From the NCBI GenBank assembly GCA_016748015.1, contig JAAOMT010000657.1, positions 485,061 to 549,060 of the forward strand: a stretch of 64,000 bases of DNA, given 5' to 3'. Below, piece after piece: positions 1-13,600 of this stretch. Both the position numbers and the translations under genes were made by a program. The notes under the pieces were generated by a model, which was not told the origin of the DNA, searched no databases, and saw only the letters and a program-made list of their open reading frames with translations. The stretch's first letter is position 1. Every line of letters begins with the position of its first letter. The stretch is from Geosiphon pyriformis. Taxonomy: Eukaryota; Glomeromycota; Glomeromycetes; Archaeosporales; Geosiphonaceae.

Positions 1-26
1 CAGCGCAGATTCTTAAAATGAGTCAA

Positions 27-521
27 TCACGTATTAAGTGTTGATAAATCACCTTCCAGATCCCCCTGCGAGATTTTTGCCATTAGTATATGTCGAAAGG
101 CTTTTTCAACTTTTGATGATTTGTTCTGAAATATTGATTTAGATTTGAAAGCCATTAAAATATGGTTAGATATTATTAAAAGATTGCTTTCGTTACACTA
201 ACCTCAATATCGAGAGTCCAATTTTCTAGTAAGGAAATTTCGCTGAAAAAGGAAAGAGTGTCAGAGGGAATTTTAATAAGTATTGAAGCATTCACGGAAT
301 CATACCTTCTAAGGGGTTTTTGATTCCAAGCTTCATCCCACTCTTCGTAAGCTGCGAAGAAATTAAACATGGACTCGTACGATATAAATTCATCTTTTAT
401 TGGCTCCTTGGCTTCAGCCACAAACTTTTCCTCATATAGCAGGTCACTAAGCGCGTCAAAATCTTTTACGATTTCTAAAATCTTTTTCATACCGTTTAGT
501 TTTCCAGATGCTTAGTTATTC

Positions 522-570
<49 letters not shown>

Positions 571-3500
571 TAATCATTTTCAATGTTTGTCAGAAACATC
601 ATTGTATTATATCAGATAAATACCTAAAAGTCGTCTGGACAAATCATTAAATTCTTTTAATGCTTTTAGTAAATTTTCTTTTGGAAGAAAAGTAAGCCAT
701 TCCAATGTAGATATTTGAAATTGATCAAGCACTTCAATAGGATTAGATGTGTTGATCAACTTGACACTTGATAATGGAATTGCTTCTGGTTCCTGTAAAA
801 AGGTTTCATTTACCCGAGATGACAGTTTTCTCTCAATAATTCAAATAAAAATTAATATCGATACCTCAATCTTGGCTTCTTGGAAAACTATTTCAACAAT
901 TCGTATTAATAATTCCGAGACCTCCAATTGAAAATCTTTAGCTATATCTACATATCTCTCCCTTTGTTCTTTGCTTAGATCCAAAGCTAGGGAAGAAAAG
1001 AATTTGTTGAAAAGAGAAGAAAATTGAAACATTTAAAGTCACTAAAACCCTTACTTTTTAAGAAATTGGCGTATAAATGAATAGTGCGCTCTCGTGGAAG
1101 GTTTACTAAGTACGTCAGAATTAAGTCATACTAAGATGCACAAAGTTATTTGAGAGTGGCTCAAACAAAAAATCATTTGTAGACAAATATAAAAATACCT
1201 TCTTGAATTTAATCAAAAGATCTACGTATTTTTCAAGAACATAATCAGCTTCCTCAAGTGGAGTAGGATGCAAAACTTCTCTTAAATACAGCACGAGATG
1301 AGCCGAAAAGCGAATTATATGAGCATCGAACACCTCACTGGTATTTCGGTAAAAATGATTATTTAATTATCAAAATATTAAGTTTACCATGAGCTATTTG
1401 ACCTACCTTAAGGAAATTTTTTCAATTTGGGAATTTAAATATGGTATTATCAAGCTGTATTGATCTAAAATACAAAATTTTTGCACTTGATGGAAAATGA
1501 GATGGAGGGGATTATCGATGTGGTCTCTATTTCTATTACGTCGCACAAAAGATTGATTAATATAAAAAAATCATATCTAAAATGCAAAGAGATAAGTACT
1601 TAATCTGAAGGTGTTCTTCTACTCGTTCAAATATCTGGCTGACATCGAGATCGTCCGCTTCAAACTTCATCTCCAATCCTTCTTCGATATCTGGCCCACG
1701 CGAAGGAAACCAACTGAGATACTAAAAACAAATTGAAAATTCCTTCAGCAGTGATTCTCAAAGGGTGAAAATAAATAAAGTTACCTTCTGCCGTTCTCGC
1801 TCAACTAATTCCACATAATAGGCCCATAAAAAATCTTCCCATTTGTCGCACAGAGGAATGATCTTGCCATTTAATCAAATGCCAATTGGTTGTTAGTTAA
1901 AAACAATATTCGTGAAATTATCGCTAAAACCTTGTAGCTTTGGTCCAAAATGTGTAATTTTCGATAAAAAACTCATCCCCAATTAGAATCCTCGCGCAAA
2001 CGACCCCCTTACAAATTGTGAAACATGATTACATTTGTAGAATCACCACATAAAACAGCATATGCACCTCTTTCGTAAATGTTGAGGCTGGGCTAGTATA
2101 AAGAATGTTAATTTAATTTGAAACACAAACAAATTTGTTGAAAAGTTGAAAAATTACCTCTTTTGCTAGTTGATAGCAAGTGGCACGCCACAACCGTCTA
2201 GCTATATTGCCTCTATGAGGATTTTCATATCTATCCAAAATATTGTTTTCTGTATGTAGAATGCTCGCCTTGAGTGACTAAGTGAGTATTCAAACCTGAA
2301 AATTAAATTGAAAAGTTACCATCGGTAGTATCTTTATGAGGGCACCAGCCAGCTAGGCTTGCAGCTCGCCAGTGATGTCCATTTTGAAGACATAGATCAA
2401 TTGACATATTCAAATTTCCCCTCCTTAAATATTCAAATATTGATCGAATCAATTCCTTTTCATGAGACTGTAAAGAAGTTTTGAACGAATGTTTTAGTTC
2501 AATTAGGCAAATTATATCAACATTTTATGATTGATACAAATATTACGCACTTCATCATTTTGATGCAAACGTTTGAATTGTCGATGTGGTGCATCTGGAT
2601 CAAGCTCATCAACAATATCATCAAAAGTTTTTATTTTACCTCTTTCGAGGTCTTTCAAAGTGTATGGCCAATAATAGGAGGTTGTTTCAACGGCAACGAA
2701 TGGTGGTGCAACCCCTTGTAGCCAATCAAGTACAAGCTGTAAATAGAGGAAAACCATGAAAATCAATGATAACCATCACTAATAAATCGGCACAATATTA
2801 AGACTAACCGACAATTCCCCAAATTGCTTATCAGTTATCTCTTGTTGTTCAAGCAACTGGCCTTCCTTAGCAAAATTGTCAGTTGTTTCAATTATATCAT
2901 CCTTCTCCTTAACAGATGCCTCGAAAAAATTCCGATGACTTGAGACAAAAACTTTCACTTCGTATTAATCATAATTGAGGAAATTAAAATTAATATGAAT
3001 AACATGAATGAAATCATTTTTACCTTTGTAATTGAAAAATTAATTTCCATGTGTTTCGTTCAGCCTCGAACAGGGCATAGCATCCCCGTGTTTCGTTATT
3101 ATCAAAAATCCCATTGTATCTTTGAATCTCAAGGTCTGATAATCTATTTAAAGCGATAAATGCTTGATGAACGCGTATATAAAGAGATTCGAAAAAACCA
3201 AAAAAAATAACCAACACTTCTTCAGTAAGTTTTGTATATTTTTCAGCAATAATCGCCGCTTCATGATCATTTTCGGTTGTCCCAAGAGTGGCAGCAAAAA
3301 TTTCAAGGGCCTCGGCAAAGGTGCACTGCCTATCTTGGTTTTGAGAGAAGATATTGGAAGGTTACGAATACTTTATTTTTGAAATTAATATGTAAAAATT
3401 GATCCTTGAAAAAACAGCTACCATATGATAGAGAGGGTTGTCTTGTTCCTTCCTTTCAAAATATGAAAGATTAAAATATCTGAACAAGAATAAATAATTC

Positions 3501-3697
3501 AAAGCTCAGGAGAACTTGATAATTAATACCGATTCAACGGAGGAATCCCTGAAAAAAGGTTGCTGTATTCTCGCAGTTGAGTTTCCACTAACGGGTGTCC
3601 CGAAGAAGCGAGAAACAGGAGTATGAAGACTTTGCTGTTGTGTGAAGCGTAACGGAGTATCAATTGTAGATTTTAAATTAAGATTAGTTTGTGACAT
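27..3697 (-). CDS. NUP84: Nucleoporin Nup84/Nup107 homologue (multi-exon)
   Basis: Scaffold nucleoporin of the Y-shaped (Nup84/Nup107-160) complex of the nuclear pore. The family is recognised from spliced exons on the minus strand: a start at 3697 (MSQTNLNLKS), the stretch with LDPDAPHRQFKRL near 2600, and DLCLQNGHHWRAASLAGWC near 2350. These match the family blocks ELDPDAPxRQ and WRAASLxGW. AHIIRFSAHLVLYLREV near 1300 is a further Nup107-like helix. The last two exons read as 203..510 and 27..125, ending DLSTLNT and TGA. Many short introns interrupt the gene and I did not resolve every boundary. The TTG-initiated upstream extension at 3748 is not needed. It diverges from VMA5. The family call is secure; exon structure between 600 and 3500 is approximate. 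Confidence 0.85.
524..567. repeat. 44-nt A homopolymer inside a NUP84 intron
   Basis: An uninterrupted run of 44 A on the plus strand. It reads as a long poly-T tract in the NUP84 transcript, just upstream of the 3' splice site at 511-512. It could serve as a polypyrimidine tract; its length is prone to assembly error. Confidence 0.9.
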
Positions 3698-3936
3698 TTT
3701 TGTTGTAGATTTGGCCACCGCGTCTTGTGCCAAGCTAGAATCGCGCAAAATGTATAATTTATATGTGATAAACTTTATCTTATACTAAAATATTTTAATG
3801 AACAATGAGATGCCGTTGTTCAATCAAAAATAATCTCGAATCTCTGATGATCTAATTGGGGGCTTTGTTTAAATGGTCAAATTCTCACACAAATTTAGGC
3901 CTCACCGAGAAATAAAATACGACTAGTTCGTCGACA
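3698..3936. promoter_or_regulatory. Bidirectional promoter, NUP84 / VMA5
   Basis: Only about 240 bases separate the start codons of the divergent NUP84 (3697, minus) and VMA5 (3937, plus) genes, so both promoters must lie here or in the first introns. I see no defined operator or clear TATA box. Confidence 0.5.
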
Positions 3937-6002
3937 ATGCCTGCGAATGTTGTTTATTGGTTTATTTCTGGTATTTTTTTGTATGATATACCACATAACC
4001 TTGTCCCGAAAAACATTTCCACTTCCCTAACCTTTATAGACTCGTCTTTGATGCAGTTCCCGCCGAAAATAAAAAAAGCGTAGTTTTTCAAAACTTGAAG
4101 ACCAAACTTTCCGGCCCGACAAACGACTATGCTGAAGTCTTTCAGTTTATTATACCCGAATTAAAGGTAGTTGGTGATGCCTGAGCAAATTTGGTCTGAC
4201 GAGACTGGCAATCAAAGGCTGTAATTTTTTTTTGATTTTTTTCTTTAGATTGGTACGCTTGATGGGTTGGTTACAATTTCCGATGAACTTGTGAAATATG
4301 ACCAAGCTTTTGAGGCGACCAATCTGAAGATTTTGGATATTCTACGGAATTTGTTAAATGCGGATAAAGATCAGATTAGGGCACATTTAGTGGTGAATGA
4401 GAGTATGTAAAATTATCAACTTTTGGTTAATTATTTTTTTCCTTCAATCCAACATACTCACCCCAGTCTCAAACGTTTTTTTCCAATGAATTAAAATTAT
4501 AATTGAGGGAAAATAACTAGAATGAATTATAATTTAATGGTTTTCATTAACAAATCATTCGAAATTTACTTGTTATCATAGAAAGCATTGATCAATACCT
4601 CAAAACCTTTCAATGGAATACACAGAAATATCGTGGTGACAAGTCCTTGCAAGAAATAGTCCAGGCCCTTAATCAAGCAAGCTTCAGATTACTAGAAATT
4701 TGATATTGTTGAAAATACATGTATTTTCGATACTAAGATCATCATTTTGCAGGAAGTGTCATCAATTGACGCCCTGATGAAAGCTAAATTAGCCAATTAT
4801 AATCAAGTAAAGGGAAATCTTCAGGCTTTGAAACGAACACAAAGGTAATATTTTGAAAACCTTATTCCTTCTTCAATATTCCAATTTCATCAGTTATCAT
4901 AAATATGATATATTTCATTTAAAGTGGTAATTTGGCGGTTCGAGATATCACCGATGTTGTAAGAAAAGAACACTTTGTATTAAATTCAGAATACCTGGAA
5001 ACATTGCTTGTCGCTGTCCCGAGGTAAGTTTTCATTAATTCGACATAACTTTGTTCATTCCAATTGAAGTGTTCTATATTTGTGGCATATCAGGAATCTT
5101 TATAGAGCATGGTATGGTAAATATGAAAAACTTACACCAATGGTCGTGCCACGTTCCTCAATGTAAGCTTTGAAATCTTCAAAAAAAAAATTTATTTCAT
5201 ACTTTCCCGAGATTTACTTAAGCCTGAGTCGTAATTAAGCAAAATTAAAGAAGACGATGAATATGGATTATTCACGGTCACTCTTTTCAAACGCGTAGTG
5301 GAGGATTTCGTGCATAAATGCCGTGAAGAAAAGTAAAAGTTCGTTCATGAGAAGTTAGATTTTGATATATTTATATATCACTAAATTTTTCACATACTCC
5401 TTGGTCCTTTTTGCAATAATTTCTCCAGATTTATCTACAAAGATTTTAAATATGACGAGGGTGAAATTGAAAACCATCGTAAACAGTTACAAGAAATTGG
5501 CGAGACTGAGAAGGAGTTATCAGTAAGCTAAAAATTGCATGCAATATTGCTAGATGACACACCACAAGTTCCTTTATTTCCCAGAATGAATATGATGAAA
5601 TTTTACATTCAAAAAGTCGACATTGTTAAGGCTGGCGAGAACAAATTTCGGTGAAGTTTTTTCCTCTTGGATTCATTTAAAGGCATTAAGGGTCTACGTA
5701 GAATCGGTCTTAAGATATGGGCTGCCGCCTGATTTTATGTCCGCTATAATAAAGGTATGCCTCATCTGAACTTTATACGAAATATTTTTCCAGATACAAT
5801 TCTGATTTTTATATTTTAGCCAAAACCTAAACTTGAGAATAAAGTACGTGACATATTGCACGCAGAGTACGGAAAGCTCGGCGGATCTATGGGAAGTGAA
5901 TCACAAAAAGAAGAGCACATGGAAGAATTTCATAATTTGGTCGATAAGGACTATTATCCATATGTTTGGTTTCAAGTCCATTTCGAGATAGGTAGAGGAT
6001 AG
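3937..6002 (+). CDS. VMA5: V-type proton ATPase subunit C (11 exons, 386 aa)
   Basis: Subunit C of the V1 sector of the vacuolar H+-ATPase. It bridges the peripheral stalks and controls reversible V1-Vo assembly. Exons: 3937..3970, 4057..4166, 4249..4402, 4582..4676, 4753..4844, 4925..5023, 5094..5162, 5240..5332, 5429..5522, 5617..5754, 5820..6002. They total 1161 nt with phases closing exactly, giving 386 aa against about 390 for yeast Vma5. Family blocks seen: [13 protein letters not shown] near the N-terminus, [13 protein letters not shown] in the middle, [18 protein letters not shown] in the C-terminal foot, and a [10 protein letters not shown] tail. One intron (4677-4752) starts with GC instead of GT. 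The gene shares its promoter region with NUP84 and converges on the OSH3-like gene. Confidence 0.93.
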
Positions 6003-6397
6003 GTTCGAACCTTACTTTCTATATGATTAGAGTTCACACCACTTGGGATGCTTCTGAAAGGGGAAAGCAGATTCATTGACACTGATGGAGTAGTTGGCGC
6101 TCAACAATACCTAGATTATTTTGAGTAATTGTTATAACTTAAATTTATTTTTTGTCCTACAAACATTCATCATTTGAGTGCTGTTTCTACTAATTCCAAA
6201 ACGGGGATTCGTGGTAAAAATGTTTCATTGACGTCCTGCAAGAAATCAGTTATTTCACTTTTGCGATCTCACAAAACTCGCTCAATTGAGATTAATACAT
6301 ATTTTTTAATTGTAAATAACTTGATTTCGGATGAATCATGATTAGTTCGCTTGATTCATAATAGTCAAGCAATCTCTATCCGAGGTCGTATCGATTG

Positions 6398-9300
6398 TTA
6401 CCATAACTCGATTTTTTTTTCAAAGGCTTTTTTGTCCCGTTTTTCAAAATATTCGCCTTTATAAACCCATTCACCGTTCACTAATTTGAACCATTGTGGC
6501 TCCCATTCCTCACCGTTCTTTTCTAATTGTTTACGGAAATCGCGCTGTTTCTGTTCAATGCGTAGCTTTTCTTTTTCCGCTTCTTCGACTTTTCCTTGCT
6601 CAAACAAACGTTGATCTGGCCGAAACCGCGTATCAGTATTTGGCAAGAACTCTACAATGTCTGGTGTGATTTCATTCAATTCAACAGCGAATTGGGTAAA
6701 TCCATAATATTCTTCATAATCAGGAATCGGGGGATTTGCCTTCCAAATCACTTCTAGTTGATTTGGTCCAATTTCGTGAAAAATTGATTCATTCCAACGT
6801 CCGTTCAAATTTCCGGCCTTCTTACCGTTGGCAGAAAGTAATTTACCAACAATTTCATTTTGTGGCCCACTGCTAAAGAATCCACTTTGATTAAAAGTAA
6901 TTTCGCAAGCCTCCCCATTACTTTGATTCTGAACACGCATTACCCCAGTATGTTCAAGATATTTATTAGCAGAGATCATATTGCGCATCCAGGTGGAAAG
7001 TTTATTAAAGGTGAAATGATCATCATATTTCTGAATTATAACATGTACTGTTCCAGAAGGTATTAATTCCTGTTCAAATTAAAACAAATATCAATTGTAT
7101 ACTGTGTTCTCGTCCATCAAAATGACCAAAAATGAGCATCTCGATTTACCATGGATTTTCCTGGAAAAAAATTATTGAGATAAGCATCAGTCTGTAATCA
7201 TTACTACTTTACTAACTTGAAGATAAAATAGCTGACAGAATCATATTACCCCAGAATTTGGTTTTAATCTTCGAATCTTGCCAAAATGTCCAATTTGGTG
7301 AATCGGCATGACACTATAATTTTGTTCATTGCTTCGTGTATAAATAAGTTTATTCTGATTTTATTGCAACCCCCTTTGAAATATTCTTTTATTACTTACG
7401 GCCATAATCGGCGGATAATGGCTAACTTTCTCAGCAATAAACTTGAAACCTGAATGAAATTAGGGATCAAACAAATATGATCATCCATTAATGGGAAAAA
7501 TGATCAAAAGAGTTTTTTGACAGACCTTTATCAGATCGGACATACTCATATGTTTCACCATGTAGTGGATTAAAAGGTTTTCGACCCGCTCGATGTTGGG
7601 TCGATGCATATGCCGATATCGCGAATGCTGATACATACATTAATCGTTTCAATGAAGAATCGGTTTCAGCCGCTTTGTCTAAAAGGTCACTATATTCCAG
7701 TTCTTCAGCCATCCTCTGCAAAAGATTGAGAGGCTCATTGAGGGAAATAGGCATTGCAATGGTTGCCAAGTCTTTGCCAACATTTTTACGAAGAATTGAC
7801 AATAGACTGATATCATCTCCACATATCGGCGAAGGTAATTGCTTTCTTCTACGAAAACTGATTGTCCGTGTAAGGGCGTGATCTTCTAGTGTTGGGCTAG
7901 GAATTTCAATTTCTTCGGTGAAATCAGTCACTTTTACTATTTCTTCTTCGCTTTCCTCGTCAATTACCTGAATGTTAGCAGCATCAGCATCAGCATCACT
8001 ATCTCCATCGCTTACAGAGTTTGGCCCTAATATTATATCCTCTGCATCAAAAAAGACCTCGGATGCTGTACCCAATGAGGTCAGAGACTCGGCTCGGTCA
8101 ATAATTTCATCGTGGGTTTCAATTGCCATTGAATTTTCATTCAATTCAGTATTCTGTGCCAAATTAACTTGTATTTTTTCATTTGATTGTTTTGAACTTA
8201 AAGATTCTTTTCGAGCATTCTCTTTTTCAGAAAGTAAGCTCCGATATGCTGCATCCATTCTTTTCCACTTTTCTGCTTCTGTTCGCAATATTTCCAGAGC
8301 CTTCTCTTTATCTGCTTTTAAGGAATTGAATGAGGCATATAATTTCTCGTAAATTTGTTCATAGGTCATACTAAAAAAATTAGGTGACAATGTTGGATTG
8401 GTTTCAGGCTGCAGTGTTGGAATCGAGTTCGCTGGTTATCCATCAAAGAGTTCAAATAGAGTTAATTAAAGTATCAAGGTAGCAAGATACTGAGAAAAGG
8501 CACAAACCTTTTTGTAGTGATATAGGAAACTTTTTTAATCGAAATTTCCCGTCCTGATTTAAATTTAGACGTGGTTGAGGATTAGGTGAAGGGGGAGGCT
8601 CAGTAGTAGCAGTTTTGAGTAGTTCTAAATATTCTTGAACAGTTCGAAACCCGTGGTCCATATTACTAAACGCCGCATATATCTTGTTTAGTTCATCGTC
8701 ATTTTCAACCCGACCTAGTCGAAAAAGGTTGAGCGAGTCTCCTCTAATTAGACTTTGACGTTTATAAACACTTGAACGTCTACTTAGATCCATAGATTGA
8801 CGAGGAGAGGTAAGTGTGTTTGTATAATCAGGGTCAGTAAGTTGACGTTCTTTTGATTGCTGAACATATTTTCTGATAACTGCAATCCAACTATCAAAAT
8901 CCTCATTCGTAAGCGCCTTTAACTGATAAGTGGCCGTACCAGAATCCATATTTATTGAGCGAGAAGATTGACTCGACGAAACTGCGGACAGCCCAATGTG
9001 AATTGTTCCACGACAAGGGGCTTCAGGATATTGATAATATGACATCACCCCATTGCTAATCTGAAACCAACGCTTAGCCCATCCTAATGTGATGCAGCAG
9101 AAGGAGTTTAGACATTTTAGGGATGTTCAAAGGCTGAAAATTACTTACCCTGCATCTTTTTTCTTTTCTTTTTCAAGAGCCATCCAGAGATTTCCGGTTG
9201 ACATTGAGGTTCTTCATCATTTGGTCCTAAATAATGTAATGATTTGGTTATGAATACTGGCCATTTATTTTGGAAATTCAATTGTTACTTACCGTCTTTT

Positions 9301-10006
9301 AATACCACGCAGAAGGTTATAAGCTTTGATGTATTACGAGAAAAAGAATTGTCTATTCTTGACAGAAGACGATCTATATTAGAGCCACATGATTTCAGTT
9401 GAGAGAAACTTTATATCACCTACCGAAATATAAGCAGTACGTTCCCTCTTCTTCAACTTGATAACTACCCTTGATGGTAGCACTGGCAGAATTATAATGC
9501 TTAATTGGTAACAATTCTTTCAGATCTGGATCTTTAAGTTGGGGAGATGTCAACTTTTTCCGACTATTTCTCGCGGAACTATTTTGGGAATTAATTGAAG
9601 TGGTACTATGATCTGGCAATAGAAGCCCGATTTGTGAGCTACCCTGTTCTTCTTCATTTTCCTCGATATCAAGAGTATCAAAAGAAGCTCTGCTAACAGC
9701 ACTGGTAAGGCTGTGTAAGCTTGTCCTGCCAGACTTGCCGGAAGGAGGAGGAGGAGGAGGAGGAGGAGGAGGAGATGACCTATGTAGTGAAAGGGGAGAT
9801 AAGAGTGTTTCACTTGAAGACCCAGTTGTCGAATTGTTTGGTGCAGTTAAAATATTGGAATTGATTGGGGTCGGGATTGTTTTTTGAAATAAGCCGAAAG
9901 AAATGTTTTTCTTTTTTGTGGAAAACGACCAAGAAATATTTTTTCCTTGGGTAACATATAGATAATGGATGAAACAATCTCTCGGAGACACCTCGACTTC
10001 TTGCAT
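6398..10006 (-). CDS. OSH3: Osh3-type oxysterol-binding protein: GOLD-PH-ORD (9 exons, 999 aa)
   Basis: Lipid-transfer protein of the oxysterol-binding family, expected at membrane contact sites. Exons (minus): 9424..10006, 9293..9352, 9149..9226, 8508..9083, 7526..8431, 7400..7449, 7250..7313, 7150..7160, 6398..7069. They total 3000 nt and phases close exactly. Domains: an N-terminal GOLD-like domain split by a Ser/Pro-rich linker with a poly-Pro run, ending YCLYFDNSFSRN (to about 220). A PH domain follows from GWLLKKKRKKMQGWAKRWF (about 232-330), then a linker, then the lipid-binding ORD (about 630-999) with PFNPLHGETYE and TDTRFRPDQR. The family signature reads EKVSHYPP at about 741-748, with the second His replaced by Tyr. 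One exon is only 11 nt. Start chosen at the first ATG after an in-frame stop. GOLD plus PH points to Osh3 rather than short Osh proteins. Confidence 0.9.
9748..9775. repeat. GGA microsatellite coding poly-proline
   Basis: A perfect run of about nine GGA triplets on the plus strand. It encodes the uninterrupted proline run in the linker inserted in the GOLD region of the OSH3-like protein. Confidence 0.85.
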
Positions 10007-10625
10007 CTTCACAAGCTACGAGTGGGTGGATCTGGAAAGAGTAAAAAGAGAACGAAAAGTGGAGGTTACAAATAAGTATGTTGTAATGGGTAACCAACCT
10101 GCAAAATTTGTGTCGCCAGATCAGTGGAAATTAACTGCTTAAGAGCTTGACGTTTGATTGGTTCCTTGCATCAGTGATTAGCTGAAAATCCCAAAATCGA
10201 TTTGATTTACCATTTTTTGAAATTCTAAATTTAGCTTTATTATAAATCCTAAACCAACATTAATAAAAATTCATTTTTTCTAATTAACCAATGGTAAAAT
10301 CATTCTTAATCTCAATATATTATACTACTAATTTTTATCAATTTTATTTTACATTATTATTATATATAAAAATTAATTTGATTTAAAAATCTTCAAGGTG
10401 AATTTATATATAAAAACATTCTTGAGATTTTTATATGTAAATTTTGATTATAAAAAAATTGCTAAATAACAAAAATAATATTTTTAAAAATAACATTAAA
10501 ATGTAATAAAAAAAATCTAGTTATTTTTTGTATAATGTTTAAACAATTAAATAAAATCAATCAATTGGAGAAAGCCAATGACCAGAAATTAATTTAAACC
10601 ATATCAAAATGCGAAAATTCATATT
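10007..10625. other. AT-rich intergenic spacer between OSH3-like and IML1
   Basis: Contains the promoter and 5' leader of the OSH3-like gene and the 3' end of IML1, both on the minus strand. From about 10250 the sequence is strongly AT-rich. A possible 5' UTR intron ends at about 10030. I see no further gene. Confidence 0.6.
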
Positions 10626-13600
10626 CTACTGCTCCGATTTCTGATTCGGTTGCAGCTGTTGTGTTATCAAGGAAGATTCATTCTGCTCTGCTTCTTCGAC
10701 ATTTTCAAGTGCGGGAAGTTTACTGGCAGCCTCATCCCAAAACTTTTTTAGCTCATTTTCATCTTCGCAGAATTTTTGAAAAGTCTTTAGCAGAATATCG
10801 GGATCACGATCATTAACTGGTTTTCCTTGGGCATTCAACGAGCTCACCGGGGAAGCTCGATCACCACCAGTTGGTTTGCCTTGTGCTCCAGCTAAAACGG
10901 TCTGTGTAGTCACTAATCGATTATTAACCCATAGATAACCTTCTCCTGGCTCGCGGATTTGAATAAAAGCAACTCCAGATCGATGAATATATTGTGAATA
11001 CTTGTAAGGTGTCTTGAAATAAGAATATTCTACTTTCACATCATCGGGAAAACGATCATCAGCCTCCACATCAAGAATGAACTTGAATCGTTTCACCAGC
11101 TGTATTTCAAAATAGAGATAAGGATTGATGGCAGGATGCAGCTTTTTTCCAATAGCATCGAGCGATGGAGGCTGAGCCGCTAATTTTACAATGGTCGGTG
11201 ACTGAAAAGGATTATTATCAGTAAGGCTTATAGCTTGTTCCACCGGAGCTTCTACCAATTTCAAGCCGTATTTCGAAGCGGTCCGACTCCAACCTTGCAA
11301 CATATCTTCAATCAAACGTGCAGTACAGCCAAGCCAATTTAACTGAAAGTGATAACAGTTATCAGGGTTATGAAGGACATCATAATGCAATATTGCGGTC
11401 TCTTTTCGGTCGCTTTTTTTGTTAGGATCAATGTCAATCTGGATCGCCCTACTCAGTTCGACATGAGTGCTTTTAAGTGAAGTTTGAATCGTCTCTTGTG
11501 GCTTCATCGTGGGAGACTCAATTTTTTCGGAATCTTTAGTAATCTTAGAGTTACCGAACCAACTTTTCGAGCTTTTCTGAGGTGCATATTCTTTTTTGAG
11601 CTGATAATAGTAATAGCCATCCATGAATTTATGTCTTTTTGTACAATGATCAAAAAGATCTCTTCTTTGTAATTCATTACCAAACTCAATGGCCGATTCA
11701 CGTGAATCTATATCGGAAAAGTGTTTAATCAACCAATCGACAAGTTCATTACCAACAATCGCGTTTTCATATTGTCGCAAATGCCATCGGCGTTCTCGAA
11801 CTATTCCAGTTACTGGGTGTAACAAAGCTTGAGCAATTGTGCTCAATTTGCTATCTTTATTAAGACGTTCATCAGCATGATGTATTGACCCACGTCGTGA
11901 GGTAATAGCGTCTGGGGTCTTTACGTATACAGACGGGTCAAGGGTTGTGAGAATTAATTTGGGCTTTGAAAACTTTTTCTTTTGAGCTGATTCTCTCATT
12001 TCATTAGGTGAAATCCAAACTGCTTTCTGAAATATCTCGAGAAAATTGTATATTCCGTTAACACGAACTTCCTCCTCATCGAGATTCTCATTAGTTGATA
12101 TTAATGTAGCATTATTGGGAAAATTCTCCATTGGAATCAAAATGAATCTAGTACGCCAGAATTTCAGTGTTTCCAGCAAAACATCTTGGTAACCAGCGAC
12201 CAATTGATCAACGTAATTCCACTTATAATCAGAATGGGGATAATTAAATAACACGTTACGTGTTTCATAATTATCTTGATATTTTGGCCAAACAACACAG
12301 CTGTAAGGAATAGGATTAGAAGAATACTGCGTCTTCCTTAAGTACCTCTTCACCTCCACATTCTGGCCTGAAGGATCAAAAGTTAAGATATGAACTTGAT
12401 GTCCCATACTCAGATAACAGGGTATGGACGCTGAAAACAGATTGGGCATAGGTTGTTGTTCTTTCCAGGTAGTGGACTTTCCAGCTTCAATAATGGACTT
12501 TGAGATATCAATGTGATTATTTTCGCTACCTTTAGAAGGTTTCGAATTCGGAATAGAGGCAGAGGAGGGTATGATTAACTGATATCCTTGAGCCAATCTC
12601 TGCGAAATCATTTCTTTCAATAACATTTCCGTTTTACGTTCTTCCGAAGTATTATCATCTTGTTGAATGGTGAATCCTTCAGGATCAACGGAAATTGTAT
12701 AAGTATACTCGTGATAAGCACCTTGTTCATTGATAGGCGGGAAAAAATCTGTTGTTAAAGGAAGGCAGGCTGGTGTGCATAAAGAAGTCCATTTGATAGT
12801 ATTCTTCAATAAACGCTTAGGAAATATATGTTCCCATCTTCGCAAATGGCTTGCCAATATTGGTCGATTGTAAATTCCTTTGGCTGGATTACAAGGGTTT
12901 ACCAACGTCTGTTTATGTGGCTGCTTTGAGGCCAAGAGCTTTCCTGGTGATTGCCTCAAAAAGTAGCGGCCTTTCTCACTAGAGTAAGATGATTTGAAAT
13001 TGTCAACAAAACTGTTTTTGGGTGAGGGTGATGACTCTCGATGAAAATTGCGGATTGTCCGTTGCTTGGGTGATTTTATTGAAATTGGCTTCACAGTACT
13101 TGATGTAAGTACAGTACCATCGTCATCCTCACTACTGATTGGACCCATATAAGCACTCTTAGGACCATGACTATCAGAGTGATAGAATATATCGTGTAGC
13201 TGGCTGTCATTTTTTGAAATGTGACCGGTAGTCACATTTGGCATGTTATAAATTTTTAGGCGGTCCTCTTCCAGTGAATTTGATTGCCTTTCAGAGGGCA
13301 TCCCAGAGCCATGGACCCCGGGAGAGGAGGTAACTTTTTTAATTTGGTTAGGATGTATGGTGGACATCGTGAGAGCAGCTGTAACCGTTAAGCGTCCACT
13401 TATCGGGACCGATAGGTAGTTTTCATGACTCGGATGGGAATTAGATAATCCTAGGGTACGATCTTTTCCTTCAATAGAATCACCTGAAGGTCGTGATTTC
13501 GTAGAAATAGGTCTGATGAAATCATTAGAAAAAATTTCTTCATCATATGTATCATAGTAATTTGGTGTCATAGGTACAGGTGGGTAATTTTTATCAAGAA

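Noticed and set aside
9550-10097. ORFs overlapping the first OSH3-like exon
   Set aside because: Other frames of the same exon; only the chosen frame gives the GOLD-like strands and splices onward.
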